Assembly: GCA_947176055.1 (NCBI GenBank)
Contig: CAMWPE010000099.1
Span: 1-8,660 of the forward strand
DNA from: an uncultured Desulfovibrio sp.
Lineage (GTDB): Bacteria; Desulfobacterota; Desulfovibrionia; Desulfovibrionales; Desulfovibrionaceae
DNA: 8,660 nt
Reading direction: 5' to 3'
Shown: one piece after another, positions 7,393 to 8,660 of the stretch
How the letters are laid out: each line of letters begins with the position of its first letter
How positions within the stretch are numbered: position 1 is the stretch's first letter
Program-made: the position numbers and the translations under genes
The notes under the pieces: generated by a model
Databases searched by the model: none
What the model was told of the DNA's origin: nothing
The model's input: the letters and a program-made list of their open reading frames with translations, nothing else

Positions 7393-8581
7393 ATTCGAAG
7401 CGCAGGGCGGTGACCACATCCATCCGGCTGGCTTGCAGGGCCGGATAGATACCGCCGGCTACGCCAATAAAAGCCGAGAAAAGAATACCGCCCGCGCTGC
7501 TAAGGGCGAGAAGGGAATAGGAAATTCCCGCTCCCAGCGTCCACGAGCCGATTTCCACGACGAGAATGCCGGCCAGAATGCCGAGAATACCGCCGGCGAC
7601 GGATTTGCACAGGGCTTCGGCGAGAAATTGGGCCATAATATCGCGGCTGGAGCCGCCCATGGCTTTTTTCAGGCCAACTTCCCTTGTTCTGGCCCGGACG
7701 GCGGAGAAAGTGCCGTACCAGATGCCAAACCCGCCGAGCATGAGCGACGCGGCGATGCCCAGCCAGAGGAGAACCTCGACCCACATGAATGTGGTCTTTA
7801 TGCGATCCAGTTGCTCGCTCTGGGTCTGGACTACCAGATAAGGAGCGGCTTGCCTGGCTTCCACTGTTTTAGGGATGGCCGCGACGATGGAATTGATGTC
7901 TTCCCAGCCTATGGCGCGGACAAACAGGCGCGTTACGCGATCGCTTACCCAGTGTCTGTCCATCATGGTCGTATAGGGCAAAAAGCCGCCGTAGGACCAT
8001 GATCCGAGCATCACGCCGCCTATTACGCCGATAACCTCGAAGACTTCCCTGTCCAGAAAAAGGAGTTTGCCCACGGCGGCGGCGGGGGAGCCGAAGATTT
8101 CCATGGCCGCTTCGCGTCCCAGGATAGAAACGCGCCTGCGACCGGCGATATCGGCTTCGGTGAAGAGGCGTCCGGTCTCCAAAGTAGTGGAATAGACATC
8201 GAAAAAATATTGATCGACGCCTATAAAATCCACTCGCAGGATTCTTTCGCCCTCGCCGCGCACATCGAATGTCTTGCCGCCGCGGATATTGCAACTTACC
8301 ATGGCCACGCCGGGCAATTGGCGCAGGGCCTCGATAGTCGCCGGATAAAAGCCTCTGACAGGCTGGCCCGGGAACTGCGAATCCGTCATGAAAACCTGAA
8401 TAACGTTCACGCCGCCCATCAGCACCATATCCTGCCCAACCTTGTAGCGTATTTCGCGGCCCAGCACGGCGAGGGCTATAAAGGCTGTGATACCTAGTGC
8501 TATGGAGAAAATGACCCCGAATCCGCGTTGCCGGACGACCTGGCGCAGGCTTACGCGGAAGAGATCTGACATTGCTATCAT
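7391..8581 (-). CDS. ABC transporter permease, MacB/FtsX (LolC/E-like) family
   Basis: This is an inner-membrane permease of the type VII (mechanotransmission) ABC class, whose members handle lipoproteins, toxins, antimicrobial peptides or cell-wall signals. The 396 residues show the MacB layout. TM1 is at about 20-42 (FGVIFSIALGITAFIALAVL). A periplasmic MacB-type core domain spans about 43-262, with typical VRGEG, LETGRLFTEADI and VSILGREAA segments. Three C-terminal TM helices follow at about 266-292, 323-347 and 355-380. The conserved cytoplasmic loop RTREVGLKKAMGGSSRDI (298-315) and the end GIYPALQASRMDVVTALRFE (377-396) are family hallmarks. The start at 8581 has a GAGAG about 4 nt upstream; an in-frame ATG at 8572 has no good ribosome site. 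The stop lies 10 bases before the ABC/glycosyltransferase start, so the ATPase half of that protein is the likely partner. No membrane-fusion protein gene is visible. The substrate cannot be inferred. Confidence 0.9.
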   Translation of the reverse strand: MIAMSDLFRVSLRQVVRQRGFGVIFSIALGITAFIALAVLGREIRYKVGQDMVLMGGVNVIQVFMTDSQFPGQPVRGFYPATIEALRQLPGVAMVSCNIRGGKTFDVRGEGERILRVDFIGVDQYFFDVYSTTLETGRLFTEADIAGRRRVSILGREAAMEIFGSPAAAVGKLLFLDREVFEVIGVIGGVMLGSWSYGGFLPYTTMMDRHWVSDRVTRLFVRAIGWEDINSIVAAIPKTVEARQAAPYLVVQTQSEQLDRIKTTFMWVEVLLWLGIAASLMLGGFGIWYGTFSAVRARTREVGLKKAMGGSSRDIMAQFLAEALCKSVAGGILGILAGILVVEIGSWTLGAGISYSLLALSSAGGILFSAFIGVAGGIYPALQASRMDVVTALRFE

Positions 8582-8628
8582 TGCGCTCTCGCGTGACAGA
8601 TTGGCTCAAAAGCAGGTTTTCCGGATTA

Positions 8629-8657
8629 AGTGTAGCGCATTGAGATATATCTGTCAA
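8629..8657 (-). promoter_or_regulatory. Predicted sigma70-type promoter of the permease-led operon
   Basis: Reading the minus strand, a perfect -35 TTGACA (8657-8652) is followed by a 17-base spacer and a -10 TACACT (8634-8629, four of six consensus bases). Transcription would start near 8622, leaving a leader of about 40 bases before ATG 8581. The close gene packing downstream suggests that this promoter drives the permease, the ABC/glycosyltransferase fusion, hldE and glk, and possibly sbcDC. The spacer contains a 10-bp palindrome. Confidence 0.6.
8643..8652. repeat. 10-bp perfect palindrome inside the promoter spacer
   Basis: AGATATATCT is its own reverse complement and lies between the predicted -35 and -10, touching the last base of the -35. 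A protein bound here would block polymerase, so it could be a repressor half-site or operator core. It is short and AT-rich, and only one copy is visible in the 80 bp upstream of the operon, so it may be chance. Confidence 0.25.
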
Positions 8658-8660
8658 AGT

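Noticed and set aside
7358..8002. Plus-strand open frame of 214 codons opposite the permease gene
   Set aside because: Gly/Asp/His-rich translation without a domain, wholly explained as the antisense of the permease codons.
7869..8657. Minus-strand open frame of 262 codons overlapping the permease in another frame
   Set aside because: Arg/Gly/Ser-rich translation; it would start within the predicted promoter and displace the clear MacB-family frame.
1..8660. Mobile elements, CRISPR arrays, tRNA or rRNA genes
   Set aside because: I saw no repeat-spacer pattern, no transposase motifs, no cloverleaf-like sequence and no conserved rRNA segments; nearly all bases are within the six genes.

Overview
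The window looks like a piece of a Gram-negative bacterial chromosome. The evidence is a bifunctional HldE enzyme of the ADP-heptose (LPS core precursor) pathway, an E. coli-type glucokinase, SbcCD, and a MacB/LolCDE-class ABC permease. Composition is moderately GC-rich by eye. The exact lineage cannot be read from the sequence; a deltaproteobacterial-type (Desulfobacterota) genome is my weak guess. All six genes lie on the minus strand, so transcription runs from the right edge of the window to the left.

Layout in the direction of transcription: a good sigma70-type promoter sits at the right edge (about 8629-8657). It is followed by a MacB/FtsX-family permease (8581-7391), then a long fused protein with an N-terminal MacB/LolD-type ABC ATPase and a C-terminal GT4-like glycosyltransferase (7380-5410). 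Next come hldE (5420-3942) and a glucokinase gene (3945-2992). A gap of about 100 bp precedes sbcD (2888-1647) and sbcC (1650 to beyond the left edge). The first four genes are joined by a 10-base gap, a short overlap or near-abutment, and an ATGA overlap. sbcD and sbcC also share an ATGA overlap.

The permease and the ATPase half of the fusion plausibly form one type VII (MacB/Lol-like) ABC system. No membrane-fusion (HlyD-like) partner is encoded in the window. The attached glycosyltransferase and the downstream heptose and glucose phosphorylation enzymes point towards envelope glycan or glycolipid metabolism, but the transported substrate and sugar donor are unknown. SbcCD is a housekeeping DNA-end repair nuclease and is probably only a positional neighbour.

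The most unusual element is the single-frame ABC-ATPase/glycosyltransferase fusion. Its glycosyltransferase half departs from GT4 consensus at several expected donor-site and acceptor-site positions, so it may be a divergent or non-catalytic domain. No RNA genes, insertion sequences, CRISPR arrays, attachment sites or clear terminators were seen.
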